Of a stretch of DNA of 64,000 nucleotides, positions 55,072 through 63,958 are shown one piece after another (the stretch's first letter is position 1; the number at the start of each line of letters is the position of its first letter). A model generated the notes under the pieces. That model ran no database searches and was not told the origin of the DNA. It worked only from the letters and a program-made list of their open reading frames with translations. The DNA comes from Hoeflea sp. GTDB taxonomy: Bacteria; Pseudomonadota; Alphaproteobacteria; Rhizobiales; Rhizobiaceae. The translations under genes were made by a program, and so were the position numbers. The stretch lies in assembly GCF_014359905.1 (NCBI RefSeq), contig NZ_JACIYP010000010.1, positions 22,456-86,455 of the forward strand. The letters run 5' to 3'.

Positions 55072-56076
55072 TCACGCATTTGTCTGTTTCATATTGACCA
55101 CGACCCGGCCGCGGATCTTGCCGTCGATGATGGCGTGCGCCGCATCGACGATTCCGTCGAAGCCCACTTCGCTCGACAGCGCCTCAAGCTTGGCAATGTC
55201 GAGATCCTGCACCAGCCGCGACCAGGCTTCCTGCCGCAGCGCGAGCGGCGCCATCACCGAATCGATGCCCAGCAGCGAGACGCCGCGCAGGATGAACGGC
55301 GCCACCGACGAAGGCAGGTCCATGCCCTGCGCCAGGCCGCAGGCCGCAACCGCCCCGCCGTAAGAGGTCATCGACAGCACGTTTGCCAGCGTGTGGCTGC
55401 CGACCGCGTCGATGCCGCCGGCCCAGCGTTCCTTGGCGAGCGGCTTGGCCGGGCCCGACAGTTCATCGCGGTGGATGACCTCCGATGCGCCGAGGCCTTT
55501 CAGGAAATCCGCCTCCTCGGTCCGGCCGGTCGACGCGATCACCTCGTAGCCGAGCTTGCCGAGCAGGGCGATCGCCACCGTGCCGACGCCGCCATTGGCG
55601 CCTGTGACCACCACCGGGCCGCGCGCGGGCGTGATGCCGTGGCGTTCAAGCGCCATCACCGACAGCATGGCGGTATAGCCCGCCGTGCCGATCGCCATCG
55701 CCGAGCGGCCATCCATGCCTTCCGGCATCGGGATCAGCCAGTCACCCTTGAGTCGGGCATAGGCCGCATAGGCGCCGGTGTGGGTCTCGCCGACGCCGAA
55801 GCCGTTCAGGATCACCTGGTCGCCGGGCTTGAAGCGGGGATTCTCCGAATGCACCACGGTGCCGGCGCAATCGATGCCGGGCACCATCGGCCAGCGCCGC
55901 ACGACCGGGCCCTTGCCGGTGATCGCCAGCCCGTCCTTGTAGTTGATGGTGGTCCACTCGACCTCGACGACCACGTCGCCGTCCATCAGGTCCTCAAGGC
56001 CAAGCTCGGTCACATTGACCGACATCACCTTGTTCTCGTCGCGGGTGAGCAGAATGCCCTTGAAACGGTCTTGCAT
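55072..56076 (-). CDS. acuI: AcuI/YhdH-type acrylyl-CoA reductase (MDR family)
   Basis: The 334-residue MDR oxidoreductase without zinc ligands reads NYKDGLAITGKGPVVRRWP, VPGIDCAGTVVHSENPRFKP, GAYAAYARLKGDWLIPMPEG and VTGANGGVGTVAIALLGKLG (NADPH site). The YhdH/AcuI group reduces acryloyl-CoA to propionyl-CoA with NADPH, often to detoxify intermediates of DMSP or 3-hydroxypropionate breakdown. No DMSP genes are near, so the physiological link is open. Confidence 0.85.
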   Translation of the reverse strand: MQDRFKGILLTRDENKVMSVNVTELGLEDLMDGDVVVEVEWTTINYKDGLAITGKGPVVRRWPMVPGIDCAGTVVHSENPRFKPGDQVILNGFGVGETHTGAYAAYARLKGDWLIPMPEGMDGRSAMAIGTAGYTAMLSVMALERHGITPARGPVVVTGANGGVGTVAIALLGKLGYEVIASTGRTEEADFLKGLGASEVIHRDELSGPAKPLAKERWAGGIDAVGSHTLANVLSMTSYGGAVAACGLAQGMDLPSSVAPFILRGVSLLGIDSVMAPLALRQEAWSRLVQDLDIAKLEALSSEVGFDGIVDAAHAIIDGKIRGRVVVNMKQTNA

Positions 56077-56155
56077 GGAAGCTCCTCATAGTGTGTGGGA
56101 CCAGACTGACCCGCCCCGGGCGCAAGATCAAGGCCGGGTTCCCTGAGACGGGATT

Positions 56156-56665
56156 TCAGTTACGGCTTTTGCGGTCTTTGATGGCCACGATCAGCTCATC
56201 GAGAACGATCATCGCGGCGCCGACGCTGATGAAACTGTCGGCTAGGTTGAACACGGCGAACGACCAGGTCTCGGTGTGAAACAGGATGTAGTCGACGACA
56301 TGGCCATAGACTGCCCGGTCAATCAGATTGCCGAGCGCGCCGCTGATGATCAGCGCGAAACCGAAATGGGCAATCGGGCGGCCGGGCGGATTGCGCCACC
56401 ACAGATAGGAGACGAAGACGATCACCACCGCGGTCAGCGCCAGCAGCCAGGTGTCGGGCATGTCGCGCAGCAGCGAGAAGGCTATCCCCTCGTTCCAGGT
56501 GCGGTAGAGCGCCAGCATCGGGATCACCGGCACCATCTCGTGAAACGGCAGCCTGGTTTCGACCAGCCATTTGATAACCTGGTCGAGCGCGACCGCACCG
56601 GCCACCAGCGCCAGCATGAGGATGATCCGGCCCAGCGCCGAACGGGCCTGCAAAGTTTCTCTCAT
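56156..56665 (-). CDS. lspA: lipoprotein signal peptidase (signal peptidase II)
   Basis: The 169-residue four-helix membrane protease cuts the signal peptide from lipidated prolipoproteins. Catalytic aspartates are in GNLIDRAVYGHVVDYI and FAVFNLADSFISVG; DQVIKWLVE is the conserved N-terminal motif. The ATG at 56665 overlaps the stop of the upstream rRNA methyltransferase gene (ATGA). The three genes in this run overlap end to start and form one operon. Confidence 0.95.
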   Translation of the reverse strand: MRETLQARSALGRIILMLALVAGAVALDQVIKWLVETRLPFHEMVPVIPMLALYRTWNEGIAFSLLRDMPDTWLLALTAVVIVFVSYLWWRNPPGRPIAHFGFALIISGALGNLIDRAVYGHVVDYILFHTETWSFAVFNLADSFISVGAAMIVLDELIVAIKDRKSRN

Positions 56666-57525
56666 GCGACCGGGTCTCCGAGATCGAGACAATGCCGCCG
56701 CGCCTCGAACAGCATCACGCCGGTGGCGATCGCCAGGTTGAGCGAATCGGCCCGGCCGGCCTGGGGAATCCGCGCGAGCTTTTCGCAGGCGTCCGCCAGC
56801 GTGTCGGGCAGGCCCGCCTGCTCGTTGCCCATCAGCAGCACCACCGGCCGGTCCTGGTAGCCGATCGTGCGGTAGTCGACGCTGCCCTTGAGATGGCTGC
56901 CAACGAGCAGTGGCGCGGCTTGTTTCGACCAGGCGAGAAAATCCTTCTCCGAGGTTCGCACCAGTGGCACGGCGAAGATCGAGCCCATGGTGGCGCGGAC
57001 CGTTTCGGTCGAGAACGGATCGACCGTGTCGCCGATCAGCATGACGCCGGCGGCCCCGGCCGCATCGGCGGTGCGGATGATGGTGCCCAGATTGCCCGGA
57101 TCGCGCACCCGGTCGAGCGCCACCCAGGTCTCGTCCGGCCTGAGCCTCACCGCATCGAGCGCCGTGACGCGTTGCTCGAACACGGCGATGACGGCCTGCG
57201 GATTGTCGCGCCTCGTGATGGCGGTCAGCACCTTGTCGGTGACTTCCAGCACCAGCCCGCCGCGGGCCACCGTCAGCGCCGCGATCTTCTCGACCTGCGG
57301 CTTTCCGCGCTGGCCCTTGGCGTAGATCAGCGTGCGGATCGCCCAGCCGAGTTCGATCGCGTCGATCACCAGCTTGAGGCCTTCGGCGAGGAACGTTCCT
57401 GTCTCGTCGCGGTGCTTCTTCATCGACAGCGCGCGGATGTCCTTGATCACCGGGTTGGACAGGCTGGTGATCTCCTTGACCTGGCCGACCCGGCCAGCCC
57501 TCGTCTGTGACTGGTGGTCGCTCAT
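56662..57525 (-). CDS. TrmH/SpoU family RNA 2'-O-methyltransferase
   Basis: The 287-residue SPOUT methyltransferase has the knotted SAM site spread over LDRVRDPGNLGTIIRTADAA, VLLMGNEQAGLP and IPQAGRADSLNLAIATGVML. The N-terminal part (ITSLSNPVIKDIRALSMKKH) is a substrate-binding domain of the RlmB type. It probably methylates a ribose in 23S rRNA; the position is not determined. It overlaps both lspA and the methyltransferase gene before it. Confidence 0.9.
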   Translation of the reverse strand: MSDHQSQTRAGRVGQVKEITSLSNPVIKDIRALSMKKHRDETGTFLAEGLKLVIDAIELGWAIRTLIYAKGQRGKPQVEKIAALTVARGGLVLEVTDKVLTAITRRDNPQAVIAVFEQRVTALDAVRLRPDETWVALDRVRDPGNLGTIIRTADAAGAAGVMLIGDTVDPFSTETVRATMGSIFAVPLVRTSEKDFLAWSKQAAPLLVGSHLKGSVDYRTIGYQDRPVVLLMGNEQAGLPDTLADACEKLARIPQAGRADSLNLAIATGVMLFEARRHCLDLGDPVA

Positions 57526-58655
57526 TGCGGCAGCCACCGTGCAAACAGCGAGGTCGACAGCGCCCGGCAGTCGTCGGGATCGGGCTTGCCGCTCTCGCGG
57601 ATGATCAGTTCGCCCGATTCCACCCGTCCGCCGGCGCCGCGCATGGTCTCGCGCATCAGTTCGTGGATGGCGTAGAAGGAGGCGCGGATCGAATAGGCCG
57701 TCAGCACAAGGCCGACCGGCTTCGGGCTCAGAAGCTCGCGGCATATGTCGAGCATCAAGGGCAGGTGCTCGAACAATTGCCAGACCTCGCCATTCGGCCC
57801 GCGGCCGAATTTCGGCGGGTCGGTCAGGATGATGTCGTAGCGGTTGCCGCGGCGCTCTTCCCGCGCGATGAACTTCATCGCGTCCTCGCAGATCCAGCGG
57901 ATCGGGCGATCGTCGAGCCGGGCCAGCGCCTGGTTCTCGCGCGCCCATCCGATCGCCTTCTTCGAGGCGTCGACATGAGTGACCTCGGCGCCGGCCTGTG
58001 CCGCCACCAGCGAGGCGACGCCGGTATAGCCGAACAGGTTGAGCACCTTGAGCGGCCGTTTGCTCTCCGCGATCCGGTCCGCCATCCAGCGCCAGTGGGC
58101 GATCTGCTCGGGAAACACGCCGACATGGCGAAACGACGTGAGCCGCCCGTGAAAGTCGACGCCCAGCAATTTCATCGGCCAGGTCTCGCCCAGCGGCACA
58201 TTGGGAAAGGCCCAGCGCCCGATCCCGTCCTCGTCCATGTCGCCGGTAAACAGGGCGTCGGCCCGGTCCCAGACGCCATCGGGCAGGCCGCGCGCCCACA
58301 GGGCCTGGGCTTCGGGCCGGACAATGCGCAGGCTTCCATATTGCTCCAGCTTCTCGCCCTGTCCCAAAGCATTCACGCCGGTGTCGAGGAGCTGGTAGCC
58401 GTCCTCGTTGCCGGTCTCCAGGATCAGCGGCACGGTCTGGGCGGGCAGGGGCCCGGTCCGGGTGTTGAGCGGCCGGATCGGCGCTTGCGGCTTGTTGGCA
58501 CCCTCGGGGCTGCGCTTGTCAAACACCGGCGCGGCGTACATCGGCCTGGATGCCGCGGGTTCCGGGCGCTGGGCGCCCTGTCGCGGCGTCTTGGCGCGCG
58601 CCGGTTTCTCACTCGCCGCCGCGCCGCGTTCGGGCTTGCCGCGCTGCTTGCCCAT
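57522..58655 (-). CDS. class I SAM-dependent RNA methyltransferase (RlmI/PUA-less type)
   Basis: The C-terminal part is a Rossmann methyltransferase: KVLNLFGYTGVASLVAAQAG (motif I), VTHVDASKKAIGWARENQAL and IILTDPPKFGRGPNGEVWQL (motif IV, the DPPxF catalytic loop of rRNA cytosine methyltransferases). The N-terminal 70 residues are a low-complexity basic segment. I use the ATG at 58655 (MGKQRGKPERG); a TTG at 58721 (LADKRSPQS) resembles some relatives' starts, and neither has a good ribosome site. It heads the three-gene overlapping operon ending in lspA. Confidence 0.8.
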   Translation of the reverse strand: MGKQRGKPERGAAASEKPARAKTPRQGAQRPEPAASRPMYAAPVFDKRSPEGANKPQAPIRPLNTRTGPLPAQTVPLILETGNEDGYQLLDTGVNALGQGEKLEQYGSLRIVRPEAQALWARGLPDGVWDRADALFTGDMDEDGIGRWAFPNVPLGETWPMKLLGVDFHGRLTSFRHVGVFPEQIAHWRWMADRIAESKRPLKVLNLFGYTGVASLVAAQAGAEVTHVDASKKAIGWARENQALARLDDRPIRWICEDAMKFIAREERRGNRYDIILTDPPKFGRGPNGEVWQLFEHLPLMLDICRELLSPKPVGLVLTAYSIRASFYAIHELMRETMRGAGGRVESGELIIRESGKPDPDDCRALSTSLFARWLPQ

Positions 58656-58879
58656 CGGTTTGCCTTCCGCCTGCCTGGAAGGGCCGCCGCGTCGGGACTG
58701 TGGAGAGCGCTTGTCCGCCAAAATGGAAGAATCCTGGTCAATCTTGATGAGGCCGGGCCGGAAATGGCGGCATGACCCCGTGATTTCATGGTCGAATGGA
58801 CATAGCAATCCGATCTCCACTTGGCAAAGCTGTTTTCGCTTTGCATAGATAGGGCGGCAATCAGGGAGGATCATGTCCA

Positions 58880-59335
58880 ATGGAAATGAATGGCGAAGAA
58901 CGCATCGCAGCGCCGCGCCAGCTTGTCTGGGAAGCGCTCAACGATCCCGAGGTCCTGCGCGAATGCATCCCGGGCTGCCAGGAGCTCGAAAAAACCTCCG
59001 ACACGGAACTGGCGGCGGTGGTCAAGGTCAAGATCGGCCCGGTGTCGGCGACCTTCAAGGGCGAGGTGACGCTCGAAAACATCAACGCGCCTCAAAGCTA
59101 CACCATCTCGGGCGAAGGCAAGGGCGGCATCGCCGGCTTCGCCAAGGGCGGCGCCGATGTGAAGCTGGTCGAGGACGGCGCCGAGACGGTGCTGACCTAT
59201 GACGTCAAGGCCCAGGTCGGCGGCAAGATCGCCCAGCTCGGCTCCCGGCTGATCGATTCATCATCGAAAAAACTCGCCGGCCAGTTTTTCACCCGGTTCA
59301 ACGAGGTGGTGAGCGAGAAGGCTGCACAGACCTGA
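58880..59335 (+). CDS. CoxG/SRPBCC family protein
   Basis: The 151-residue protein matches carbon-monoxide dehydrogenase subunit G: MNGEERIAAPRQLVWEALND, PEVLRECIPGCQELEKTSDT, and the glycine-rich GGKIAQLGSRLIDSSSKKLA. The fold is a lipid-or-hydrophobe-binding SRPBCC barrel. No coxL/M/S structural genes are here, so it is an orphan copy whose role is open. The ATG at 58880 is 10 nt after GGGAGG; a start two codons later is also possible. Confidence 0.85.
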   Translation: MEMNGEERIAAPRQLVWEALNDPEVLRECIPGCQELEKTSDTELAAVVKVKIGPVSATFKGEVTLENINAPQSYTISGEGKGGIAGFAKGGADVKLVEDGAETVLTYDVKAQVGGKIAQLGSRLIDSSSKKLAGQFFTRFNEVVSEKAAQT

Positions 59336-59380
59336 GGGTGCGGAAATACAGGTACCGGCACTGCTCGGAAGCCTGCTCGC

Positions 59381-59791
59381 TCAGTGCTCCGTCTCGCACA
59401 GTTTGTGATCTGCCAGCGTCTCGATCACGGCGCAATGGGCGATGCTATCGGCCTCGCAGCTGGAGATGCGTTTGAGCTCGCGTTCCAGCCGACGCAGTTT
59501 TGCGATCCTTGCGCGCACATCCTGAAGTCGCCGTGCGGCCATGTCGTGTGCATCGTCGCACGGCTTCTCCGGATGCTGGCTCAGGTCCAGCAATCCTCTG
59601 ATGTCATCGATGGAAAACCCCAGCTCCCGGGAATGGCGAATGAAGGACAGGCGTTTCAGCCCCTCCTTCGTGTATCGACGCTGGTTGCCCTCGGAGCGCT
59701 CGGGCGCTGCTATCAGCCCCATCTGCTCATAATAGCGGATGGTCGGAATCTTGACGCCCGCACGTTTGGAAAGCTCGCCGATGGAAAACAC
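59381..59791 (-). CDS. MerR family metal-responsive regulator
   Basis: The 136-residue regulator has the MerR winged helix (MFSIGELSKRAGVKIPTIRY, then YEQMGLIAAPERSEGNQRRY), the long dimer helix, and a C-terminal segment with Cys and His (SCEADSIAHCAVIETLADHK, LCETEH) likely to bind a metal. CadR/ZntR-like proteins have this layout; the metal is not certain. It is divergent from a cation transporter with a typical MerR promoter between them. Confidence 0.85.
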   Translation of the reverse strand: MFSIGELSKRAGVKIPTIRYYEQMGLIAAPERSEGNQRRYTKEGLKRLSFIRHSRELGFSIDDIRGLLDLSQHPEKPCDDAHDMAARRLQDVRARIAKLRRLERELKRISSCEADSIAHCAVIETLADHKLCETEH

Positions 59792-59803
59792 TGAAAAGAC
59801 CTC

Positions 59804-59834
59804 TTGAACCTACAGTCGCTAGAGAGATTATATA
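59804..59834 (+). promoter_or_regulatory. MerR-type promoter with 19-bp spacer
   Basis: TTGAAC (59804-59809) and TATATA (59829-59834) are 19 bp apart, the overlong spacing that MerR activators correct. The spacer contains the dyad CTACAG-TCG-CTAGAG (59810-59824), the expected regulator site. It faces the cation transporter. Confidence 0.75.
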
Positions 59835-59863
59835 TCTCGCCATGATCAGAAAAGGAAACTGGA

Positions 59864-60568
59864 ATGGCAAGTGAGCCCACATCAAAGGCATCTTCATGCG
59901 GCACCGAAAGCGCGGGTTGCGGTTGCTCCGGCAATCCCAGGTTTGATGGTGTTGATCCCGCCTACAAGCGTGTCCTGTGGGCGGTGATCTTCATCAACGC
60001 CGCGATGTTCCTGATCGAGATGGCAGCCGGCCGGCTGGCCGGGTCGCAAGCCCTGCAGGCGGATGCGCTGGATTTTCTCGGCGATGCGCTGACCTATGGA
60101 TTGAGCCTTGCCGTTATCGGCATGAGCCTCAATGTTCGCTCCACGGCGGCCCTGGTCAAGGGGGCGAGTCTGCTGGTCATGGGCCTCTGGGTGTTCGGCT
60201 CCACCATGTATCAGGTCCTTGTCCTCGGCGTGCCGAGCGCCGAAGTCATGGGCTTCATCGGCCTGCTGGCGCTCGCCGCAAACCTGGCCAGCGTCATGCT
60301 GCTGATGCGCTACAAGGATGGAGACGCCAATGTCCGCTCGGTGTGGCTGTGTTCGCGCAATGACGCGATCGGCAACGTCGCGGTCATGGTGGCGAGCGCC
60401 GCTGTCTGGATTTTCGTATCGGCATGGCCGGACCTCATCGTCGCCTTCATCATGGCCGGCCTGTTCCTGCGCTCATCCCAGCTCATTCTGGTGCAGGCTT
60501 GGCAGGAGTACCATTCGGGCGAGGATGCGGGGGCGCTGGCAAGCCATGGCCATGACCACGCCCACTGA
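59864..60568 (+). CDS. cation diffusion facilitator family transporter, short form
   Basis: The 234-residue protein has six membrane helices with the CDF metal sites: helix 2 LQADALDFLGDALTYGLSLA (D-x3-D) and helix 5 SRNDAIGNVAVMVASAAVW (N-D-x2-x-N). It exports divalent metal ions in exchange for protons. The C-terminal cytoplasmic domain of usual CDF proteins is missing. The N-terminus has a Cys cluster (SSCGTESAGCGCSGNP) and the C-terminus ends HGHDHAH, both possible metal-binding tails. Controlled by the divergent MerR gene. Confidence 0.85.
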   Translation: MASEPTSKASSCGTESAGCGCSGNPRFDGVDPAYKRVLWAVIFINAAMFLIEMAAGRLAGSQALQADALDFLGDALTYGLSLAVIGMSLNVRSTAALVKGASLLVMGLWVFGSTMYQVLVLGVPSAEVMGFIGLLALAANLASVMLLMRYKDGDANVRSVWLCSRNDAIGNVAVMVASAAVWIFVSAWPDLIVAFIMAGLFLRSSQLILVQAWQEYHSGEDAGALASHGHDHAH

Positions 60569-60594
60569 TCCCGGTGCGCGGCGACCGGTTTGGT

Positions 60595-60627
60595 ATCCGT
60601 CATCCAGGGGAGCCCCGGATGACGGAT
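60595..60627 (+). terminator. strong hairpin after the cation transporter
   Basis: ATCCGTCATCC...GGATGACGGAT, 11-bp arms with an inner GGGG-AG-CCCC, starts 27 bases after the stop. It is the most stable hairpin in the window apart from the pirin terminator; only a short TGGTT follows, so it may protect the message end as well as stop transcription. Confidence 0.6.
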
Positions 60628-60781
60628 GGTTCAGGATCTGCGGGGTGCTCTTGCGGGACGCAGAGCAGGTGGTGTCCACGTTTTCCCGGCCGGCCGATCT
60701 TACATCAGGCTCAACGACGTGGTGAGCGCCAAGGCTTTGGGAGGGCAAGTTGACGATAGGTGCCTGGACGCGACTTCCGCG

Positions 60782-61961
60782 TCACACCGCCAGCTCACGC
60801 ATCACCTTGATCAGGTCGGATTTTCCCTCAAAGCCGATGCCGGGCAGATCCGGCATCGTGATATGGCCGTCCTCGACCGTGACGCCGTGGGGAAAGCCGC
60901 CATAGGGCTGGAACAGGTCCGGATAGCTCTCGTTGCCGCCCAGGCCGAGGCCTGCAGCGATGTTGAGCGACATCTGGTGTCCGCCATGGGGAATGCAGCG
61001 CGAGGGCGACCAGCCGAACTGCCGCAGGACATCCAGCGTCCGCAGATATTCCACCAGCCCGTGGGACAGGGCGCAGTCGAACTGCAGAAAGTCCCGGTCA
61101 GGGCGCCTGCCGCCATAGCGCAGCAGGTTGCGCGCATCCTGGTGTGAAAACAGGTTCTCTCCCCGTGGCCATCGGCGCATCGTAGAATTCCGAAACGGCG
61201 GCCTGCAGCGCGTAATCCAGCGGATCACCGATTTCCTCGTACCAGAACAGGGGATAGTCACGCAGCATCTTGGCGCAGGCGATCGCGGTTTCCAGGTCAA
61301 AGCGGCCATTGGCATCCACGGCCAGTTGCGCTTCTGACCCGATCTCGTCGAGGGCGGATTCGGTCCGCCGCCGGTCCTCGTCGACGGACGCGCCACCGAT
61401 CTTCGTCTTGACGACGGTGTAGCCGCGATCGAGGTAGCGCCGCATCTCGGCCCTGAGCGCGGTGTTGTCCTTGCCCGGATAGCAATAGCCGCCTGCCGCA
61501 TAGACGAAGACGCGCGGGTCGGCCTCCCGCCCCTTGATCTCGGCCAGCAGCCGCAACAGCGGCTTGTCTTCGATCTTGGCCACCGCGTCCCAGACGGCCA
61601 TGTCGATGGTCCCCACCGCCACCGTCCGCTCGCCGTGTCCGCCGAGCTTCTCGTTGGTCATCATTGCCGCCCAGATCTGGTGCGGATCGAGATTGGTGCC
61701 CGCGTCATTGACGAGGCTCTCGGGCCTGGCTTCCATGATGCGGTCGCGGAACCGTTCGCGGATCAATCCGCCCTGGCCTTGGCGGCCATTCGAATTGAAG
61801 CCGTAGCCCACCACTCGGCGTCCGTCGCGTACCACATCGGAGACCACAGCGACCAGGCTCGCCGTCATCCTGGAAAAGTCGATATAGGCGTTGCGGATGG
61901 GCGAGGCGATCGGTTTGGTCACTTCGCAGACGTCGAGGATTCGGATCCTCGTTCCATTCAA
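60782..61961 (-). pseudogene. tarD: D-tartrate dehydratase, frameshifted
   Basis: Two frames together encode one enolase-superfamily protein resembling D-tartrate dehydratase TarD. The first (from 61961) runs through GFNSNGRQGQGGLIRERF, VVKTKIGGASVDEDRRR (the K-x-K catalytic lysine) and VDANGRF to PMATGREPVF. The second continues ENLFSHQDARNLLRYGGRRP, with CIPHGGHQMSLNIAAGLGLG (catalytic His), to the end at 60782. A run of four C (61162-61165, + strand) where three would keep the frame explains the break. It is either a real null allele or a sequencing slip. The TTG start is uncertain. Confidence 0.85.
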
Positions 61962-62112
61962 GAATGTGCTGTGGAGAGGCCGCCGCGACGGGCCGGGATT
62001 CCGGTCAATCCGGCGGCGATCCCCTGTCTGCTGTCAGATGTGCGGGTGAAGGGTCCGGTCTGGCCCGCCGGGTCGGGCACAAGCGGGCGGCCACGCACCA
62101 CCGCTCGCCCGG

Positions 62113-62463
62113 TCAGGCCGCGTTGCGCTTGTCCGGGGCTGGCAGGCTTGCTGCGATCTGCTGGGCCTTGGTTTTCTGGCGGTCGGCTTCGCCGTGCCAT
62201 TTGACGGCTTCCGAGGCCTGCACGCGCGCCTGCTTGCGGTGCTTGCCCTGCTTGATCCACGTGGCGAGCGATCCGATGATCATGCCGATGATCAGGGCCA
62301 AAAACACGAACACGAAGAACGGCAGGGTGACCGACAGCACCTGGTCCGACGGATCGAACGGGTTCAGCGCCAGCGTCACGGCGGTGCGGTTTGCCACCGA
62401 CAGCATGATCAGGATCACACCGAGAGGGATGAGAATAGCCAATACGATAATGCGCTTGATCAT
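62113..62463 (-). CDS. lapA: LapA domain-containing membrane protein
   Basis: The 116-residue protein has two N-terminal membrane helices (IIVLAILIPLGVILIMLSVA and VTLPFFVFVFLALIIGMIIG) and a basic cytoplasmic tail, matching the LapA/YciS family that works in lipopolysaccharide assembly control. It follows ihfB, the standard rhizobial order sppA-ihfB-lapA. In many relatives trpF follows; here tarD does, marking a synteny break. Confidence 0.85.
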   Translation of the reverse strand: MIKRIIVLAILIPLGVILIMLSVANRTAVTLALNPFDPSDQVLSVTLPFFVFVFLALIIGMIIGSLATWIKQGKHRKQARVQASEAVKWHGEADRQKTKAQQIAASLPAPDKRNAA

Positions 62464-62524
62464 GTCGTGTTCCAGTGTCTTTCAGGCCGGGGCAATGGCC
62501 CGGCTCGCCGCCGCTTTGGTCTTG

Positions 62525-62815
62525 TCAATCCTCACCGTTGGGATTGAGCCGCTCGCGCAGTTCCTTGCCGGTCTTGAAGAACGGCACCCATTTTTCCTCG
62601 ACGAACACCGGTTCCCCGGTGCGCGGGTTGCGGCCCGACCGTGCAGGACGGGCCTTGACGGAAAAGGCTCCGAAACCGCGCAATTCGACACGGTTTCCGG
62701 CGGACAGGGCATCCGTGATCTCGTCAAGCACGGCGTTGACGATGTTTTCGACATCGCGGTGATAGAGGTGCGGGTTCCTCGCTGCAACCGCTTGAACCAA
62801 TTCCGATTTGATCAT
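62525..62815 (-). CDS. ihfB: integration host factor subunit beta
   Basis: The 96-residue DNA-bending protein pairs with IHF-alpha. [20 protein letters not shown] opens the dimer domain, and [20 protein letters not shown] followed by [15 protein letters not shown] is the DNA-binding arm with its intercalating proline. The start follows GGAGGGGATAGCCAAA. It lies 15 bases after sppA, in the same operon. Confidence 0.95.
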   Translation of the reverse strand: MIKSELVQAVAARNPHLYHRDVENIVNAVLDEITDALSAGNRVELRGFGAFSVKARPARSGRNPRTGEPVFVEEKWVPFFKTGKELRERLNPNGED

Positions 62816-62830
62816 TTTGGCTATCCCCTC

Positions 62831-63796
62831 CTAGTCTCGCTCAGGTTGTCCGCCAACCTGCCAAACGGACACAAGACCGTCAAGGAACAACTTGCCGCCG
62901 GCCAGCCGGTCGATCTCGTTCGAAATCGTCAGCGGCGCGCCGAGGAAGTGCTGCAGAAGGCTTGCGGCGCGGCTGCCCAGCAGCAGGTCCGAGGTCTCGT
63001 CCTGTGGTGTCCAGTCAACGAATTCGAGGCCGTCCCTGACGCCGCGTGCCTTGAAATAGGCCCGGATCTCGGCTTCGCCGCCCAGCGCGTCCACCAGCCC
63101 GTTCTCGAGGCCCTGCCGTCCGGTGAAGATCGAGCCGTCGGCAAGGGCGAGCACCTGGGCGCGCTCCATCTCGCGGCCTTCCGCCACCAGATCGACAAAC
63201 CAGTCATAGCTGTCGAGCACCATCGCGCGGATCATCGCCTTGGCTTCTTCGCTGGCTTCATGAAAGGGCGAAGGTTCGGCCTTGAGCGGTGAGGATTTGA
63301 TTTCCTCCAGCCGCACGCCGATCTTGTCGAGAAGCTCGCCCGCCTGGGCATACTGGAAGATCACCCCGATCGAGCCGACGATCGAGCTTTCGCCCGCGAC
63401 GATATGGTCAGTCGAGGCGGCGATCATGTAGCCGGCGGAGGCCGCCAGCGTGTGAATGTCGGCCACCACCGGCTTGGCCTCACGGGCCTTCACCAGCGCC
63501 TTGTGGATCCGCTCGCCGCCATAGGTCGTGCCCCCCGGCGACGAGATGGAGACCACGATTCCCTTGGCCGACTTGCTTTCCGCTGCATCCTCTATCAGCG
63601 CGATGAGGTCGTCGTCATCGATGATGACGCCGCTGATGTCGATGCGCGCGATGTGATCGCCGCGCCGGCTCGGACCGGTGAACTGCAGCGTCAGCCCGGC
63701 CACCAGAGCGATCAGCGCCAGCACGGTCATGACCCGCCAGAAGCTGAGTTTGCGCCTGATCCGGCGGCGGTCGGTGAGAAGTTCCGGGTCTGTCAC
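62831..63796 (-). CDS. sppA: signal peptide peptidase SppA (36K type)
   Basis: The 321-residue membrane protease degrades cleaved signal peptides. It has one N-terminal helix (FWRVMTVLALIALVAGLTLQ) and the Ser/Lys dyad region ADIHTLAASAGYMIAASTDH and LEEIKSSPLKAEPSPFHEAS. The GTG at 63796 (VTDPELLTDRRRIRRKLSF) has GGAGA upstream; the ORF-track ATG at 63910 adds 38 unlikely residues. In rhizobia rpsA usually lies upstream, beyond the window edge. Confidence 0.9.
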   Translation of the reverse strand: MTDPELLTDRRRIRRKLSFWRVMTVLALIALVAGLTLQFTGPSRRGDHIARIDISGVIIDDDDLIALIEDAAESKSAKGIVVSISSPGGTTYGGERIHKALVKAREAKPVVADIHTLAASAGYMIAASTDHIVAGESSIVGSIGVIFQYAQAGELLDKIGVRLEEIKSSPLKAEPSPFHEASEEAKAMIRAMVLDSYDWFVDLVAEGREMERAQVLALADGSIFTGRQGLENGLVDALGGEAEIRAYFKARGVRDGLEFVDWTPQDETSDLLLGSRAASLLQHFLGAPLTISNEIDRLAGGKLFLDGLVSVWQVGGQPERD

Positions 63797-63919
63797 GAGG
63801 GGTCTCCGATTGAGCCGCTGCCGGGCTGGTGTGGCGCTGCACGAGTGGTGAACACATTTGAGAAGCAACCGTTCCGGCATTGCTTTGCCATTGCGGCCAA
63901 TGCATGGCAAATTGTATCA

Positions 63920-63958
63920 ACCGCTTCGCAAAAATACCTTATTGCCATGCGAAGCGGT
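63920..63958. repeat. 11-bp perfect inverted repeat near the right edge
   Basis: ACCGCTTCGCA and TGCGAAGCGGT flank 17 bases of AT-rich sequence, about 125 bases upstream of sppA. It could be an operator, a terminator of the gene beyond the edge (probably rpsA, read on the minus strand), or an intergenic repeat. Confidence 0.5.
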
